64,000 bases of DNA, taken from positions 92,690 through 156,689 of the forward strand of contig CACVBU010000048.1 of assembly GCA_902728285.1 (NCBI GenBank). The letters run 5' to 3'. Below the pieces are notes generated by a model. It ran no database searches and was not told the origin of the DNA. It saw only the letters and a list, made by a program, of their open reading frames with translations. A program made the translations under genes and the position numbers. The stretch is from Clytia hemisphaerica. Its lineage: Eukaryota; Cnidaria; Hydrozoa; Leptothecata; Clytiidae. Positions 43,425 through 54,901 of this stretch are shown piece after piece; position 1 is the stretch's first letter, and each line of letters begins with the position of its first letter.

Positions 43425-46400
43425 CAATGGCCATCGATCAAATTGGTCTGGCAAAATTGGAGATGGAAAAGGAACAGGACAACAAGGAACAAAAACAAAA
43501 TCCAAAGACAACAAGTCAAGCAACAAATGCTACTTATGCAAGGATGATATCAAATTCACAAATGTCCAAAATACGTATCACTGGATCAACCAGAACGCTT
43601 TGAAATGGCAAAGAAGTTGAATCTTTGCTACAACTGCTTGAAGAAGGATCACTTTACTTCAAAATGCAAATCAAAGAACAATTGTTTCAATGCTGGATGC
43701 GATGAACGTCATCATACCACGCTACATGAATACTTCACTGAACATGTAAAAGAATCGTTCTCAGGAAACACTCAAGTTGTTGAACCATCTGGTACAGTGT
43801 ATCTATCGGTCGTTCCAGTAAAGCTTCAAGGACTGGATTCTTCGTCTATCACTACCTACGCACTTTTGGACACAGGTAGTCAAAGCACTTTGGTCAGAGA
43901 TGACGTCGCCAAGAAACTCAAACTGAAGAAAAAAGGCAAGAAGATCACCATAACAACAATCAATGACATTGGAACAAAAACTAAAGTCAAAGAAACGTCA
44001 ATGCGTGTCGAAAACAGAGACGATGGAATTGGTGTCAACATCGACCACTGCTATATTGTACCAAAATCAAGCTTTCACATACCAAAGCAGCAGTATCCTT
44101 CGACAATGATGAAAAAAATGAAGGAGGAGAAAGGCATAAAACTACACAACGCTCTTTATGAAGAAATTTGAATTCTCATAGGAGCAAACGTTCCATCCGT
44201 CCACATACCCTTGGAAGTCAAGGAGGGAGAAAATTCCGAACCACTTGCTATCAAAACAATCTTTGGATGGACCCTCTTCGGTGCCAGTGGACAACCAGAG
44301 ACGGTATCAATGAACAGAATTGTTATCAAACCAGAAGCTGATCTCCATCATTGTGTACAAAGAATATGGGATCAAGACTTTAGTACAAACCCACCAGACC
44401 GTGACGAGGCCCTATCCATAGAGGATAAACGGTGTCAGGAAAAGCTGGAATCAGAAACTGTTCTCGCTGATGGAAAGTATCAAGTACCAATGCTTTGGAA
44501 GAAAGATGTAACACTTCCAAACAACCGTACTGTAGCCGAGAAAAGATTCCACCAACTACAAAACAAGCTGAGAAGAGAACCAAACCTTCGAAAGCTTTAC
44601 GACCAAAGTATGACCAAATATCTTGAGATTGGTTATGCAAGAAAGATGACGTCAGAAGAGGCGCCTACCGAACACCAAAGAACATGGTATCTGCCGCATT
44701 ATGGCGTTTTCAACCCAAACAAACCAGGCAAAATTCGTCTTGTGTTTGATGCAGCTGCAAAGTTTCAAGGAACAAGCTTAAACGATGCTCTATACACTGG
44801 ACCAGACCTGCTTAACAATATGCTTGGAGTACTGATGAGATTCAGAACGCACCACTTTGCATTTTCCGCAGACATTGAAGGAATGTTCAATCAAGTGAAA
44901 GTCAACCCAGAGGACACACAATCATTGAGGTTCCTTTGGAAAGAAGATATTGACTCACCTGATCAACCAGACACCTACCAAATGTTGGTTCATATCATGG
45001 GTGCAACATGCTCACCAACGTGTGCCAATTACGATCTAAAAAGATATGCAAGGGATCACTTAGGAGACTTCGACCCAAGCACCATTGAAAAAATCTTACG
45101 ATCGTTTTATGTGGATGACCTATTAAAATCTACAGAAAACATCGAAACTGGTCAACAACTTATCAAATAAGTTATCGACATCACAAAGCTGGGCCGAAAT
45201 CGCTTAACAAAGTTCGTTAGCAAAGACCCAGAACTACTCAAGAACGTACCAGAAGAATTGATATCACCTTCAGTAAACATTCAGATGGAAGATGGACAAA
45301 ATCACTCTACTAAAGCACTTGGCATCACTTGGAATACCAAAGAAGATGTGCTAACATTCCTGCCAAACATTGTGAACGCTTCTTCAACCAAGAGAGGAAT
45401 CCTTAGCGTTGTTAGCTCACTGTATGACCCACTGGGGTTTCTTTCACCTTTCACCACTACTGGAAAGATGGCGCAAATTGGGATGAACCAGTCAACTACG
45501 AAATTCAAAGAAAGTGGGACAAATGGCAGTCTGGCCTATCCACTATCGACATGTTCAAGTTGGAGAGATGCTACAACATTCCAATATCATCCAAGACTCA
45601 ACTACATATCTTTGGCGATGCATCAGAAAACGCCTATGGTGCGGTTGCTTATCTCAGAACAACCACAGAACCGATCAACGTTAGCTTTGTATCAGCCAAA
45701 GGAAGAGTTGCAACAACAAAACAAGTCCCTCTACCAAGATTGGAATTAAGTGCGGCAACAATTGCAGTACGATTATACAGATTAATCATCAAAGAAATTG
45801 ACTTGCCAATCGAGGACAGTCATTTTCGGAGTGACTCGACACTGACCCTCCAATACATAACAAATGAAAGGAATCGTTTCAAGACCTTCATAACAAACAG
45901 AGTCTCAGAAATTCGAGAAGTGACACGACCTACACAATGGCATCACGTTAATGGTGAAGAAAATCCTGGTGACATTACCACAAGAGGAGTCTTCAGCGTA
46001 AAAGAACTACTTCAGGGAAACAAAAAACGAAGTTGGCTCAAAGGACCATCATTCTTAATGGCAGACGAATCAACTTGGAAGGACAAGAAGATTGAAGAAA
46101 TCGACCCTGATGATACCGAAATCAGAAAAACCTTCATTTCAATGATTAGACAGGACAATTTAACCTGGTTACCTTACACAGATTACTCAAACTTCAACAA
46201 GATTGTACGTTACATGGCTTGGGTTCTTCGTTATACCCGTAACCTTCGAGCAGAAGCTAAAAGGAAACGTGAGAATTCCAAGAAGAAACGTGACAAAGGA
46301 AAACCTTACCTAACACCAGAAGAAATCAAAGCTGCAACAATTATCGTCATCAAGGATGTTCAGCTATCAGAATTCGATGAAGAAATCGATGACCTTACAA

Positions 46401-47629
46401 AGAAACAGGAAGTTGAAAAGGAATGGCATCTTGAGAATCGGCGGTAGACTCAAGAATGCCCCTGTCTCATTTGAAGCAAAACATCAAATCGTTATCCCCA
46501 AAGGACATGTTGCATCACTTATTGCTGAGAAATATCACAAAGAGAATGGTCACAGTAGTGTAAATCAAACCTTATCCGAAGTTAGACAGAAATATTGGAT
46601 ATTATGTGGAAGGCAAGTAATCAAAACAGTCATCAAAGCATGCGTGGAATGTCAAAGATTTAAAAACAAACCTGAGATTCCAATGATGGCTGACTTACCT
46701 AACAGCAGAATGCAACTCAACCAACCACCATTCACCAACACTGGTGTGGATTTTTTCGGACCAATCCTCGTTAAACAAGGTCGCAAACGTCTGAAGCGCT
46801 GGGTGTCACTATTTACATGCATGACAGTCCGATGCGTCCATCTTGAAGTTGTAGAAAGTATGGAAACTGACGATTTTCTAAACGCACTCCAACGCTTCAT
46901 CAGTCGCAGACAGAAACCAAGGAAGCTGCTCTCGGATTGTGGCTCAAACTTTAAAGGTGCGGTAAACGAGCTCAAACAAGAAATAAGAAAATTGAACCAG
47001 CACAAGATTGGAGAATTTTGTTCACTCAGGGAGATTGAATGGCAATTCAACCCTCCATCGGCGCCACACATAGGTGGAGCCTGGGAACGACTAGTTCGAA
47101 CCGTCAAAACAAGCATGAAATTCACCTTGAAGAATCTAATATTAACCGAATTTCAACTTATGACATTCATAACTGAAGTGGAAAATATCGTGAACAGTCG
47201 TCCACTAACTCCAATCAGTGAAGATCCTAAAGACTTAGAGGCACTAACACCGAACCACCTGCTAAAAGGATTCAACAACGCAGAAGTCCTACTCAATACA
47301 GACAAAGATTTGGACATCACAAAATGCTATCGCAAACGATGGAAGCACTTTCAGATGTGTTTAGAACACTTCTGGAGTAGATGGAGATCTGAATATCTCC
47401 CAACACTGACAACAAGAGGCAAATGGGTCGAAGAAAGGAGAAACAAGTTGGTGATATGGTCCTCCTGCACACGGATGCACCAAGAGGACAATGGCCACTT
47501 GGTATTATTGTGGAAACAATACCCGGACGAGACAATCGAATTCGAATGGCGTATGCAAAGACGAATGCTGGTACATACCTCCGACCCGCTTCGAAGATTT
47601 ACAGACTTGAACTTCCCAACGTTCGTTAA
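43425..47629 (+). pseudogene. BEL/Pao pol, multiple stops and frameshifts
   Basis: Domains in order: zinc knuckle CYNCLKKDHFTSKC (about 43630); aspartic protease LLDTGSQSTLV (43863); RT with RLVFDAAAKFQG, FSADIEGMFNQV and the catalytic YVDD (about 45110); RNase H with FGDASENAYGAVAYL (45610) and PRLELSAA; integrase zinc region with ACVECQRF (46643); DDE core with GVDFFGP, LLSDCGSNFKGA and GGAWERL; and a C-terminal DUF5641-like part (VGDMVLLH, 47450). Breaks: TGA at 44169, TAA at 45168, frame change near 45530, stop and frame change near 46440, frame change near 47425. It ends just before the polypurine tract. Confidence 0.85.
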
Positions 47630-47643
47630 GGGGAGGGGTATAT
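47629..47643 (+). other. Polypurine tract of the BEL element
   Basis: AAGGGGAGGGG followed by TATAT lies immediately upstream of the 3' LTR, the position of the plus-strand DNA primer in LTR elements. Confidence 0.75.
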
Positions 47644-47777
47644 TGTAAAACATGTTGTGTTATTACTGACTTCGACGCACGCTCCACCAAAGAAGCTTTT
47701 CTTTATGTTTTGACGTCATTTTCCCAAATGACATGCGGAATTTTGTTTACATTTAAAATGAATAGTTTATTTGATAC

Positions 47778-49587
47778 ATTTTTATTATTTTATTATTATC
47801 AATTTATTTTCAGTTGGTAACAACGATAGGACCTAGTGTCCTAAATAGTTACAGCCGTGACCGTTTACTAATAAATTCCAACTTTCATAAAAATAGCTAT
47901 TTACCACAATTTACATAATGGACAAGTACAAAAATTTTCTGGAAGCATTTTTAGCTTTCCCCTAAAAATATTAAATGTTGCAGAGCTTTTCACATCCTTC
48001 GGGAGACGATCCCAGATTAAAGAGCCGACAAAACTCAAAGATTGCAAACCGAACTTGACAGTGTTTGCTGGAGGTAGCATAAGCTGTTCTCCTCTTCTTA
48101 GATTGAAGCCAGAAGTTTTAATGGTAAAAAGTTTTGCTAGAAATAAGGGATTTTGTTTTTTCAAAGTTTTATAGATTTCTTCCAGGATTTTAAGAATGAA
48201 TTTGATGTGAAAAGATGCTGTTTTAGATATAGTTAATAATTGAGATAAACTAGAGTCATGATCTTGATGAACTACAGCCAATGCTCTACGTTGAATTTTC
48301 TGAATTTGCTTATTGTTGTGTTTTACAAAATTCATCCAGATTAGTGGACAATAGTTAAAGTTTGAGAATATATAGGCGTGGCATAAAGCCTTCGCCGTTT
48401 TCAGAGAAAGAAAGGGGCGAATGCGTCTAAGTGCGCTGATTTTGTTTCCCGCATTTTGGCATTTCAATTCAACGTGAGAGCTAAAGCGTAGTTTGTCATC
48501 AATAAATATACCTAATAGTTTAACCTGATTTTTGACTTTGACTTTGATATTACCTATAGTAAAAATATGTATAGGTTCGAATCTACCGAGAAACATAACT
48601 TGAAACTTGCCAGGGTTAGCAACAAGCCCATTGATCTTAAACCAGTGTAAAATATCTTGAATCTCGATATTAAGTTTCAAAATAACTTCAGCAAGGGTTT
48701 GTGCGATTGCAAAGAGGGTGTTGTCATCGGCAAAGTTACAAAGTTCAACCTTGCGGGTAGAGAGTAAAAGATCGTTTAAAAATATGTTAAAAAGAATTGG
48801 GCCTAAAATGGATCCCTGAGGAACACCCATACTAATAGATAAAAAACTACTTAAACTATTTCCAATTTTAACTCTATGTTGGCGATTTGTCAAATAATCA
48901 TATAAAAATAATAGACTATTATGGTTTACACCATATGCTGCTAGCTTTGCGATAAGTAAATCAGGGGGTAGACAATCATAAGCTTTAGATAAATCCATGA
49001 GTACAGTACCCACAATATTTGAATCGTCAAGTGCCCTTTGCCAGAGATGTAATAATCGCAATATAGCATGCTGTGTACTGTGCCCTTTTCTGAAGCCACA
49101 CAGTAACTCTGAGAAGCAGTTTTCTAGAAAAGGATTTAACTGTTGGGCAATGATTTTTTCAAATACTTTGGATACTGTAGTAAGTATGCTAATAGGTCTG
49201 TAGTTTTTAACACTCGTTGGATCGCCTTCTTTGAAGACTGGGGTTATTGTGGCCCGCTTTAAGCGTTCAGGAAAAAGTGCTTGGTTAAGACAAGAGTTAA
49301 AGCAGTTCTTGAGTACAAAAGAACAGATATTAGCAGACTTTTGGAGGAGTTTTGAGCTTACTTCCCCAGATGTAGATTTATTACAATTTAATGACATAAT
49401 CAATTCATGGACAGTTTCAGTGTCAGTATTTGTAAATTCAAAGGAATTATCACCAAAAATGTTTCTGATTTTTATGATACTAGGATGGTCTAAATATCTT
49501 GCAATAGCATTGAGCACCGGGTCACCAATGACCTGCTCAGTGTATTGCGGCCATTCGTAAATATCCAGTGTCTTGGTTATGCCATAC
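47778..49587 (-). mobile_element. 5'-truncated non-LTR retrotransposon inside the 3' LTR
   Basis: It lies on the minus strand with a 4-base duplication ATAC at 47774-47777 and 49584-49587. Its 3' end is the AT-rich TTTTTATTATTTTATTATTATC tract at 47778, read as a short AATA-type tail. The 5' end is cut within the ORF, typical of incomplete target-primed reverse transcription. It post-dates the BEL element. Confidence 0.8.
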
Positions 49588-49589
49588 AC
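47901..49589 (-). CDS. Non-LTR reverse transcriptase, open but 5'-truncated (about 560 aa)
   Basis: A single uninterrupted frame carries KNYRPISIL, CGFRKGHSTQHA, VLMDLSKAYDCLP (first catalytic Asp), MGVPQGSILGPILFNIFLND and LCNFADDNTLFA (FADD catalytic pair), a thumb with LGIFIDDKL, and a C-terminal region ending in a CTCPLCKLW Cys cluster. These are the motifs of the CR1/Jockey/Rex group of LINEs. The endonuclease is missing through 5' truncation, and the first codons are a GTG-type start at the truncation point, so no real start codon is present. The open frame shows it inserted recently. Confidence 0.85.
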   Translation of the reverse strand: MYGITKTLDIYEWPQYTEQVIGDPVLNAIARYLDHPSIIKIRNIFGDNSFEFTNTDTETVHELIMSLNCNKSTSGEVSSKLLQKSANICSFVLKNCFNSCLNQALFPERLKRATITPVFKEGDPTSVKNYRPISILTTVSKVFEKIIAQQLNPFLENCFSELLCGFRKGHSTQHAILRLLHLWQRALDDSNIVGTVLMDLSKAYDCLPPDLLIAKLAAYGVNHNSLLFLYDYLTNRQHRVKIGNSLSSFLSISMGVPQGSILGPILFNIFLNDLLLSTRKVELCNFADDNTLFAIAQTLAEVILKLNIEIQDILHWFKINGLVANPGKFQVMFLGRFEPIHIFTIGNIKVKVKNQVKLLGIFIDDKLRFSSHVELKCQNAGNKISALRRIRPFLSLKTAKALCHAYIFSNFNYCPLIWMNFVKHNNKQIQKIQRRALAVVHQDHDSSLSQLLTISKTASFHIKFILKILEEIYKTLKKQNPLFLAKLFTIKTSGFNLRRGEQLMLPPANTVKFGLQSLSFVGSLIWDRLPKDVKSSATFNIFRGKLKMLPENFCTCPLCKLW

Positions 49590-49846
49590 GTATTAATTCC
49601 CAGATGATTGTTTGTAATTTATCTAGTCATTAGGGATTTCTAGCTTATCTAGAAATCCCTCCTATTTCTTTTGTATGATTGTATGCCCTAATGACATTGT
49701 TAGATATTTTGACATGTTGATATGCTATAAAAGCTGTGGAAATTTTCATTTATTCAGAGAAGGTTGTGAGGGTAGCTCACGCCACATTTTGAAATGGTTT
49801 TTTAACAGAAGAAACAAAATCAACCTCACAACACTCATTCTCTACA

Positions 49847-50202
49847 ATTGGTATATAATATGTCTATGTTTAAAGTCAAAAAAAAAGTTTTTTCAAGCAA
49901 GAGGGCTAAAAAGGGTTGAAAATCTAAAATCCGCCATTATGGAAATTTGTGCCTGATCCAAATAACGCCACACACGTTTTCTGACTCTTCAAGGACTTTC
50001 ATGATCAAAAGAAAAAATGACTATACGCCGATGCGCATACGGGACCTAACTCAGCCCCTAGAGTAACTGTCAAATGTTCGTTATTTTACCTCGTTTTGAA
50101 GTGAACTTTAAAAATGTTTACGGTGGATCAGGGAACTTACTTTGGCGAGAACTAATTTATGCAAATTGGGGAGTTAATACAAAATTCGCCAAAATAGTTC
50201 CA
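49847..50202. other. Resumed host repeat and spacer
   Basis: It begins ATTGGTATATAATATGTC, continuing the host repeat interrupted at 38045, then becomes unremarkable sequence up to the TTAA element. No gene. Confidence 0.5.
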
Positions 50203-50457
50203 TTAAGGTGGTAGTTAACTGAGAAATGGAAAAAGTCATTTTTTTACTTTTTTTGTAATAACTTTTGAAATATTTAAGACATGTCAATGAAACTTTCCAC
50301 AATGGTAGTACAACTATTAACAATGCAAAATATGAAAATTTCTAAAAATAGCACCGAACAGGGGGTTACGTACTATAGTTTTCTCCATACAGGTTTTTAA
50401 CGAATTTTAAAACGTTTTAGCAAAAGATTTTTGGTATGGTGGCTGATATTCATCAAA

Positions 50458-50576
50458 GGCAGAGGATGAGTGAAAAAAGAAATTTTCCAGGGGGTCTGGA
50501 ACCTAAAAAACGTGATTTTTGAGATTTAAAACCAATGACAGATTTTTTAGAATTTTTTCTTCACTCATCCTCTGCC
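50458..50576. repeat. Subterminal hairpin of the TTAA element
   Basis: GGCAGAGGATGAGTGAAAAA (50458-50477 onward) and TTCTTCACTCATCCTCTGCC (to 50576) are inverted repeats of about 27 bases around a 65-base loop. Subterminal inverted repeats can be transposase-binding sites. Confidence 0.6.
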
Positions 50577-52299
50577 AAATGGTACAAGAAACAACCCCTA
50601 AAAATTTCATGGAGCTAGCACTTGTAAATCCCGAGAAAAAAACCGCATAGGCGTTTGCAAATCCCAGGACACGCGTTTTGAGAAAAACGGCTTTAAAGTT
50701 CAAATAACTTTCAAATTACTGACTTAGAACGTTTGAAAAAAACATCAAGAAAGGTAAAATAAGATACAGTGAACAAAGTTTTTGATAAATACAAACATAA
50801 AATTAAGAAATAAACCTAGAAAAATGAAAATTCTGCCATAGGCCACTGTGCAGTCACAGTGTAAAGTCTCAAAACCAAGCGCAATAAGTGTCGAAAATCA
50901 GTAAATAACACATTACCACAGGATTAACCAATATTTTATCAAGTAAGTCTACTCTTAGCCTTTCTGCTTTGGATCAAAATCAGATACAAATCAAATTTTC
51001 ACTTCTGGATCTGGGCTCTCAGACTTGGTAGGTTCCGGTAAAATATCGGTGCTAGATGATAGAGGTAAAAACTCATTAGGTGCGTTAGTTTCGGTTTCAG
51101 TTAAACTTGTCTTTGAAATGGAGGAAGAAACTCTCATATCAACATCTTTTTCAGAATGTGATTGCTTAACAAGAGTTTTAGTTGTTTTTGTATTTTTAGT
51201 TTGTGGGCGGGGTTTGGCTTGTTTTGAAGACGTAGCCGGTTGCTTCCCTGATTTGACTGATTTTGTTGAATTGGCAAGTTTTGAGAGAGTTTTAGTTGAT
51301 GATGTTGAATTTGAAGGATTTTTTCCTGTTTGCGATTCCTTGGGTGGATTTGGTTTACTTTTAGACGCGCTGATGGTTGATTTTTTCTTTTTCAAAAGTG
51401 GGGCTTCTGCTGGATTGGTAGATTTACGCTTTGGTTTAGATTTTGCTGGTTCGCCACCAAGATCAAGGTCGGGAGTAGCAGATAAACCGAATGCACCGGG
51501 AAAGTAGGTCACGTCTTCGCTTTCCTTTTCAGACTTCTTTTTGCGTTGAGTCCTGATTGACAGCGTAAGCCGGACTCCCCTGAAATCTTTTTCTCTGCTA
51601 CTGTTATGCGTGTTTTATCTTTACGTATTAGTACCTGGTTTGATGCCAAGTTTCTCGATCAAATCGGATACGAATCCTTCTCCTGCGTTAAATCTTCCTA
51701 CAGTAAGGCATGCGGCAAGTCTTAATTTGTTCAAGCCATTGAAGGAAATTCTTGTTGCAGTAGCGCCAGAGGACCCCGTTGATTGCCTCCTTCTGATTAT
51801 GTGTCATCCCAAGTAAACAACGACCCAATAAAGAATCCCCAGATAAGCTCGTGAAGGTTGGTTTCAAGAGTTCTCGAAAGACCGGGTCAAGACATTTCTT
51901 GGAGTTGTAATTCTCCCGATCTGCCCAGAATCGGCACCAACCTTCCCTAGGGCAATACGGATGCTGCTTCTCCGATTCTTCACCTTTACATGAAATGCAG
52001 TGATAAAAAATGGCCCAAATGGCGTTCTTCATATCTTTCTTGTTCCTGCTATTAGAACGGATAGCTTGTCCGTAAAACTTCTGAAAATCGTCTATCCATT
52101 TGTTGGTAAGTCGTGTTTTGGATCCTCCGATTTTTTTGTCGTCTGAAAGCTTCATCCCTTTCCATTTTTTCTTGCTTAAGCAAAGAGGACGGAACGTTCT
52201 AGGACGGGTAAATTTGATGTTTACGTCGACGTCGACGCATTTAGAGCAAAATTCATTAAGCAAATTAATATGTAACACGCGCCAAAAATCATAACAAAT

Positions 52300-53385
52300 A
52301 TGGCGTCTTTTCGCGAAACAAGAGAGTTGTTGCTCTTAGGTTACAGTCAGAATCTTATTTCTGACGAAGAATTCCTGATTCTATTTGACCTTTATACAAG
52401 CAAAAATCCTGACTTTCCATTTTGGATTTACAACCCTTTCGATTTGTTGGTTGTGTCTGAAGCAGAATGCTGGGCTGAATTCAGAATGTACAGAAATGAT
52501 GTTATCTTATTGAGAAATGTATTGAACATTCCAGACACTGTTAGATGTAAAAACAGAACAATTTGTCCAGGATTAGAAGCATTTTGCATGTTCCTGAGAA
52601 GATTTGCCTACCCATGCAGATATGGTGATATGATCCCACGTTTTGGTAGACCTGTACCTGAAATTTGCATGATAACAAATTACATTGTTGAGCATGTTTA
52701 CAGCCCGTTTAGTAACAAACTAACCGACCTTAACCCAATAAATCAACCCTGGCTAAGTCCAGTCAAGCTTCAAGAGTATGCAGATGCTATCCATGCAAAA
52801 GGAGCAGCCCTTGAAAATTGCTGGGGCTTTGTGGATGGAACAGTTCTTCCCCTCTGTAGACCAGGAGAGCGTCAAAGAATCGTTTACAATGGACATAAAA
52901 GAGTTCATGCTCTCAAATTTCAAAGTGTAGTGGCTCCTAATGGACTGATAGCTAATCTTTATGGTCCCATGGAAGGAAGAAGACATGACTGTGCCCTATT
53001 AAACGCCTCTGGACTTTTACAAGATCTACAGAATTTTTCAAATGATGCTGCAGGCAACCCCCTTTGTATCTATGGTGATCCTGCTTATCCTATTAGGGCC
53101 CACTTAATTTCACCTTTCCAAGGAGCTCAATTAAATAATAACCAGAAAGCTTTCAACACAGCAATGAGCACTTGCAGGATTTCAGTTGAATGGGTGTTTA
53201 ATGACATTATCAATTATTTCAAATTTATAGATTTCAAGAAAAACCTCAAGGTTGGCCTGAGTCCAATTGGAAAAATGTACATTGTTTGTGCTTTGCTACA
53301 CAATGCAAGAAGTTGCTTTTATCCAAACAATACCTCAAAATATTTTGATGTTTTACCACCCACAGTCGAAATCTATTTTGCTTAA
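52300..53385 (+). CDS. PIF/Harbinger transposase (DDE nuclease, 361 aa)
   Basis: An intact single-exon frame starts at ATG 52300 (ATATGGCG). It resembles HARBI1-type nucleases in length and motif order: a helix-turn-helix-like N-terminal region with GLEAFCMFLRRFAYPCRYGDM, then GFVDGTVLPLCRP (catalytic Asp179), YNGHKRVHALKFQ, GPMEGRRHDCALL, YGDPAYPIRAHL (Asp260), and ISVEWVFNDI (Glu297), completing DDE. It cuts and joins the element ends and in this superfamily needs a Myb-like partner for nuclear import and DNA binding. The partner is encoded on the opposite strand at 54.0-54.9 kb. All three acidic residues are present and no stops are seen, so the enzyme may be functional. Confidence 0.9.
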   Translation: MASFRETRELLLLGYSQNLISDEEFLILFDLYTSKNPDFPFWIYNPFDLLVVSEAECWAEFRMYRNDVILLRNVLNIPDTVRCKNRTICPGLEAFCMFLRRFAYPCRYGDMIPRFGRPVPEICMITNYIVEHVYSPFSNKLTDLNPINQPWLSPVKLQEYADAIHAKGAALENCWGFVDGTVLPLCRPGERQRIVYNGHKRVHALKFQSVVAPNGLIANLYGPMEGRRHDCALLNASGLLQDLQNFSNDAAGNPLCIYGDPAYPIRAHLISPFQGAQLNNNQKAFNTAMSTCRISVEWVFNDIINYFKFIDFKKNLKVGLSPIGKMYIVCALLHNARSCFYPNNTSKYFDVLPPTVEIYFA

Positions 53386-53904
53386 ATTATCAGAGACAAA
53401 ATCAAATAAAATTTTGAGTAAACTGGAAGATTTGATCTTTTAAATCATGACTTTGGTAAAGTAACAAAAGTTTATATTTTAAGTGTAAATATGAAAAGTT
53501 TCAACATGTAAATAGTAAACTGTACTTTTCATGTCTGTAAAAAATATACAAAATAAGTCTTGATATCTGAATCATGACTTCAGGTAAAACATAAATTAAT
53601 TTCAAAGTGTAAATAAATAACAAAAATAGCCTTTCAAAGGTTTGTAAAAAAATCTAAAAAATAGATTTCGGAGCTGGTAGTATATACAAAATTTTCTTTT
53701 TTCATAAAGAAAAATAAAACAACTCACAGTTTCATGTAAAATGTCCAAGTATAGTCTTTCATATTTCAATTTCCAACAAAAATGTCAAAGATTGTAAACA
53801 AAATCAAAATAATCAGAAGTCTTTCATATTTCGTGAGTTTTTCCCAACAAAAATGTCAACAATTGTAAACAAAATCAACATTTTCGAGTCCAGTTAAGTC
53901 AAGT
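53386..53904. other. Gap between the two Harbinger genes
   Basis: Shared 3' region of the convergent genes. It is AT-rich with a duplicated AGTCTTTCATATTTC...CAACAAAAATGTCAA-ATTGTAAACAAAATC block (53751-53800 and 53818-53880). No gene. Confidence 0.5.
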
Positions 53905-54901
53905 TCATTGGCCATTCTCACCTTTATCTGAATTTGTAAGTCTTTCGATGATGTTGAGTGTCATCTGTTGCTTCTGTTGCATCTGATTTGACATCAGTGC
54001 AAACATGTTAATAAAATTATTTTGATCGTTTTGAATTTTAGTAGCTTCTAATTGAAGTCTTTGGGTTTACATCAGCTTCAGATTTCTCTCTTAAGAAACA
54101 GACAGCATCACTCCCTGATGATCTTCTCTTTTTGACCTCCTCGTCTGATGACTCACTTTTTCGTTTGAGGGTCTGGCTCTGAGATTCCATAGCCTTCTGA
54201 CGAATGTCTTCTCCAAGTAACTTGTCTTTCTCGACATCTTTTGCAGCTTTTCCGCTTTCAGCGAGAATTCGAGTAAATTCATCAATTTGAAGACAAATCT
54301 CTTCGCATAGGACTTCTTTTTCTGTAGGGTCAGGGCTGATACCTGTGGCAGCAAGTTCAGCACGTTGAGTTTGACGGAAAGCGTGAATGAGTGCATTGGT
54401 CTTCTCACGAACTGCTCTGGTTGATGCTTTGTTATTAAATTGGTCTGATTTGTTTAAGTTGTCTGCAATTTGCTGCCACTTTTCCCCTCGTTTAGGGGTC
54501 TTTTCTTTGAATTGATGGGGTTGCGATACAAGAACTTCTCTCAATAACATGATTTCCTTCTCGTTAGTCCAAATCAGTGGTGAACTGTAAGAGAAAAAGA
54601 GAAAAATTTATTTTTCATTTGGAAAATCAAAAAACTGTGTGTAAACAAATTCAAAACCTACTGAATCCAAATCAAAGGCAGACTGATCAAAAGTCGATTA
54701 TAGATGTATTATAGTCTTTATTTGCACCAAATTGTAAAGATTTTTTGAGTTTTAAGAAGAAAAGTTCAAAACAAATGTATATCCCTCAATCTGTGTAAAA
54801 AATAGCCCACTTTCGAAATAAAAGCAAAATAAACACAAAGCAATGTGTAAAAGAGAGGATTATGTAGTAAAGCTTCATAAAACTTACCTTTTAACTGACA
54901 T
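53905..54901 (-). CDS. Harbinger Myb/SANT-like partner protein, two exons
   Basis: Exon 1 contributes only 14 coding bases (54888-54901, MSVK plus two bases) before a GTAAGT donor. Exon 2 begins at 54584 after TCTCTTACAG and restores the frame (S-SPLIWTNEKEIMLL). The Myb/SANT-like domain covers roughly residues 6-75: Trp in PLIWTNEKE, KWQQIADNLN, and RAVREKTNALI. A charged linker with KRKSE and VKKRRSS (possible nuclear signal) follows. The main frame stops at 54038. A one-base shift near 54062 would extend it through a Gln/Met-rich helix (LMSNQMQQKQQM) to 53905, the usual tail of this family, so either a frameshift or an alternative end exists. Its role is binding element ends and recruiting the transposase. 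Confidence 0.75.

Larger units (their letters stand above)
38046..49846 (+). mobile_element. BEL/Pao LTR retrotransposon, defective, with nested LINE
   Basis: In order: 5' LTR, a 3.5 kb tandem-repeat leader, gag (DUF1759 type), pol (protease, RT, RNase H, integrase, DUF5641-type C-terminus), a polypurine tract AAGGGGAGGGG (47629-47639) and a 3' LTR. Domain order and the DUF1759 gag identify BEL/Pao. Several stops and frameshifts break both genes, so this copy is not autonomous. The LTRs remain close, so insertion is not very old. No envelope gene was seen. A 1.8 kb non-LTR element sits inside the 3' LTR. Confidence 0.9.
47644..49846 (+). repeat. 3' LTR of the BEL element, split by a LINE
   Basis: LTR sequence runs 47644-47777, is interrupted by 1.8 kb of non-LTR element, and resumes at 49584. 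The end CATTCTCTACA (49846) matches the 5' LTR end. Compared with the 5' LTR it lacks about 12 bases after ATTCCCA. Confidence 0.85.

Noticed and set aside
51025..51507. 160-codon plus-strand frame
   Set aside because: It is the antisense shadow of the Lys/Ser/Pro-rich tail of the Mutator-like transposase.
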